Shown here piece by piece: positions 50,450 to 50,797 of a DNA stretch of 50,797 nt. Position 1 is the stretch's first letter; every line of letters begins with the position of its first letter. A model generated the notes under the pieces. It was not told where the DNA came from. It did no database searches and saw only the letters and a program-made list of their open reading frames with translations. Both the position numbers and the translations under genes were made by a program. Origin of the DNA: Flavobacteriales bacterium. GTDB taxonomy: Bacteria; Bacteroidota; Bacteroidia; Flavobacteriales_D; Crocinitomicaceae. The stretch spans positions 1 through 50,797 of the forward strand of contig JAKSBJ010000364.1 of the NCBI GenBank assembly GCA_022361195.1, written 5' to 3'.

Positions 50450-50797
50450 TAATCGTGCTTGGCAATAATGATTGAGGCGTAAGTTCCGTACTTAGACTCC
50501 GAGCTGTACGCCATTCCAATTCCAATATCCACCAATCCTTTATTCCAGTCTCCATCACCTAAGAGATGATTTCGATGACCACCTTTTTTGTCATGCGCAT
50601 CTAAAACCAAATTCCGAATGACCTCAACTCCATTAGAGATTCCTGCTTGAATAGATTCAAAATAGTTCTTGGACTTGTCTGAATACCACTTTTCTTTTAA
50701 CTCATATCCAGCATCATGAATCATGACATTAATTCCTTCGCCCTCCGGAGTTTGATGCGAAAAGTAGTTCCTATTCGCCATATCAGCAGCCTTTTTC
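50446..50797 (-). CDS. CAP (SCP/PR-1)-domain protein, C-terminal part (5' end outside window)
   Basis: The frame is open to base 50797, and the upstream codons continue the match (AADMANRNYFSH), so the start is outside the window; the ATG at 50781 is internal. Motifs: YFSHQTPEGEGINVMI, KKGGHRNHLLGD and GIGMAYSSES, characteristic of CAP/SCP domains with the two conserved His. Function in bacteria is poorly known. It is convergent with the kinase gene (4-bp overlap). Confidence 0.85.
   Translation of the reverse strand, partial: KKAADMANRNYFSHQTPEGEGINVMIHDAGYELKEKWYSDKSKNYFESIQAGISNGVEVIRNLVLDAHDKKGGHRNHLLGDGDWNKGLVDIGIGMAYSSESKYGTYASIIIAKHDY

Noticed and set aside
1..50797. tRNA, rRNA, CRISPR, insertion sequences or phage genes
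   Set aside because: I looked at the intergenic regions and found no cloverleaf, repeat array, transposase, integrase or structural phage gene.

Overview
The window looks like a chromosomal segment of a gliding-lineage Bacteroidota, most likely order Flavobacteriales. The evidence is the AT-rich, tightly packed gene layout, the cluster HU - mutY - ssb - gldE - gldD, many Bacteroidota-type promoters (TAnnTTTG at -7), little use of Shine-Dalgarno sequences, abundant lipoproteins and outer-membrane barrels, an LVIVD-repeat lipoprotein, and a 30-residue AURKAIP1/COX24-type ribosome-associated peptide. I cannot name the genus. I saw no rRNA or tRNA genes, CRISPR arrays, insertion sequences or prophage. 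Both ends cut a gene (a hydrolase on the left, a CAP-domain protein on the right).

Layout. 1-3725: two related alpha/beta hydrolases around a barrel-like protein, a secreted propeller-like protein and a pterin carbinolamine dehydratase. 3734-8471 (minus): a six-gene operon of three lipoproteins, an outer-membrane protein, an ECF sigma factor and its membrane anti-sigma/barrel partner. 8592-15083: a stress-signalling island with three universal stress proteins (one fused to a TerB-like domain), two small proteins of unknown function, a PAS histidine kinase and a response regulator fused to a Crp/Fnr-type DNA-binding module. 15278-25116: a LOG-family protein, dxs, an AraC regulator, a helical-repeat protein, a chain of small membrane proteins translationally linked to a CDP-alcohol phosphatidyltransferase, and miaE. 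25133-36844: an M42 peptidase, bacilliredoxin, FAD oxidoreductase, a GH113-like glycosidase, a small Omp85 protein, a DUF547-barrel fusion and a processive glycosyltransferase. 37060-50797: hflX, two amidohydrolase-type genes, recX, RNase G, the small ribosomal peptide, HU, mutY, ssb, gldE, gldD and a PhoR-like kinase.

The most interesting signal is in the stress island. Perfect TGAC-N4-GTCA palindromes lie upstream of the unknown gene at 9912 and of the stress-protein operon that starts at 15083. In both cases the palindrome centre is exactly 36.5 bp from the end of a perfect TAnnTTTG box that lacks a -33 element, which is the class II activator position of Crp/Fnr proteins. The response regulator-Crp fusion encoded between them, whose recognition helix keeps the Glu and Arg that read TGA half-sites, is the obvious candidate activator. 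The model is a kinase that phosphorylates this regulator to switch on stress proteins and two uncharacterised small proteins. This is an inference from sequence layout, not a demonstrated circuit.
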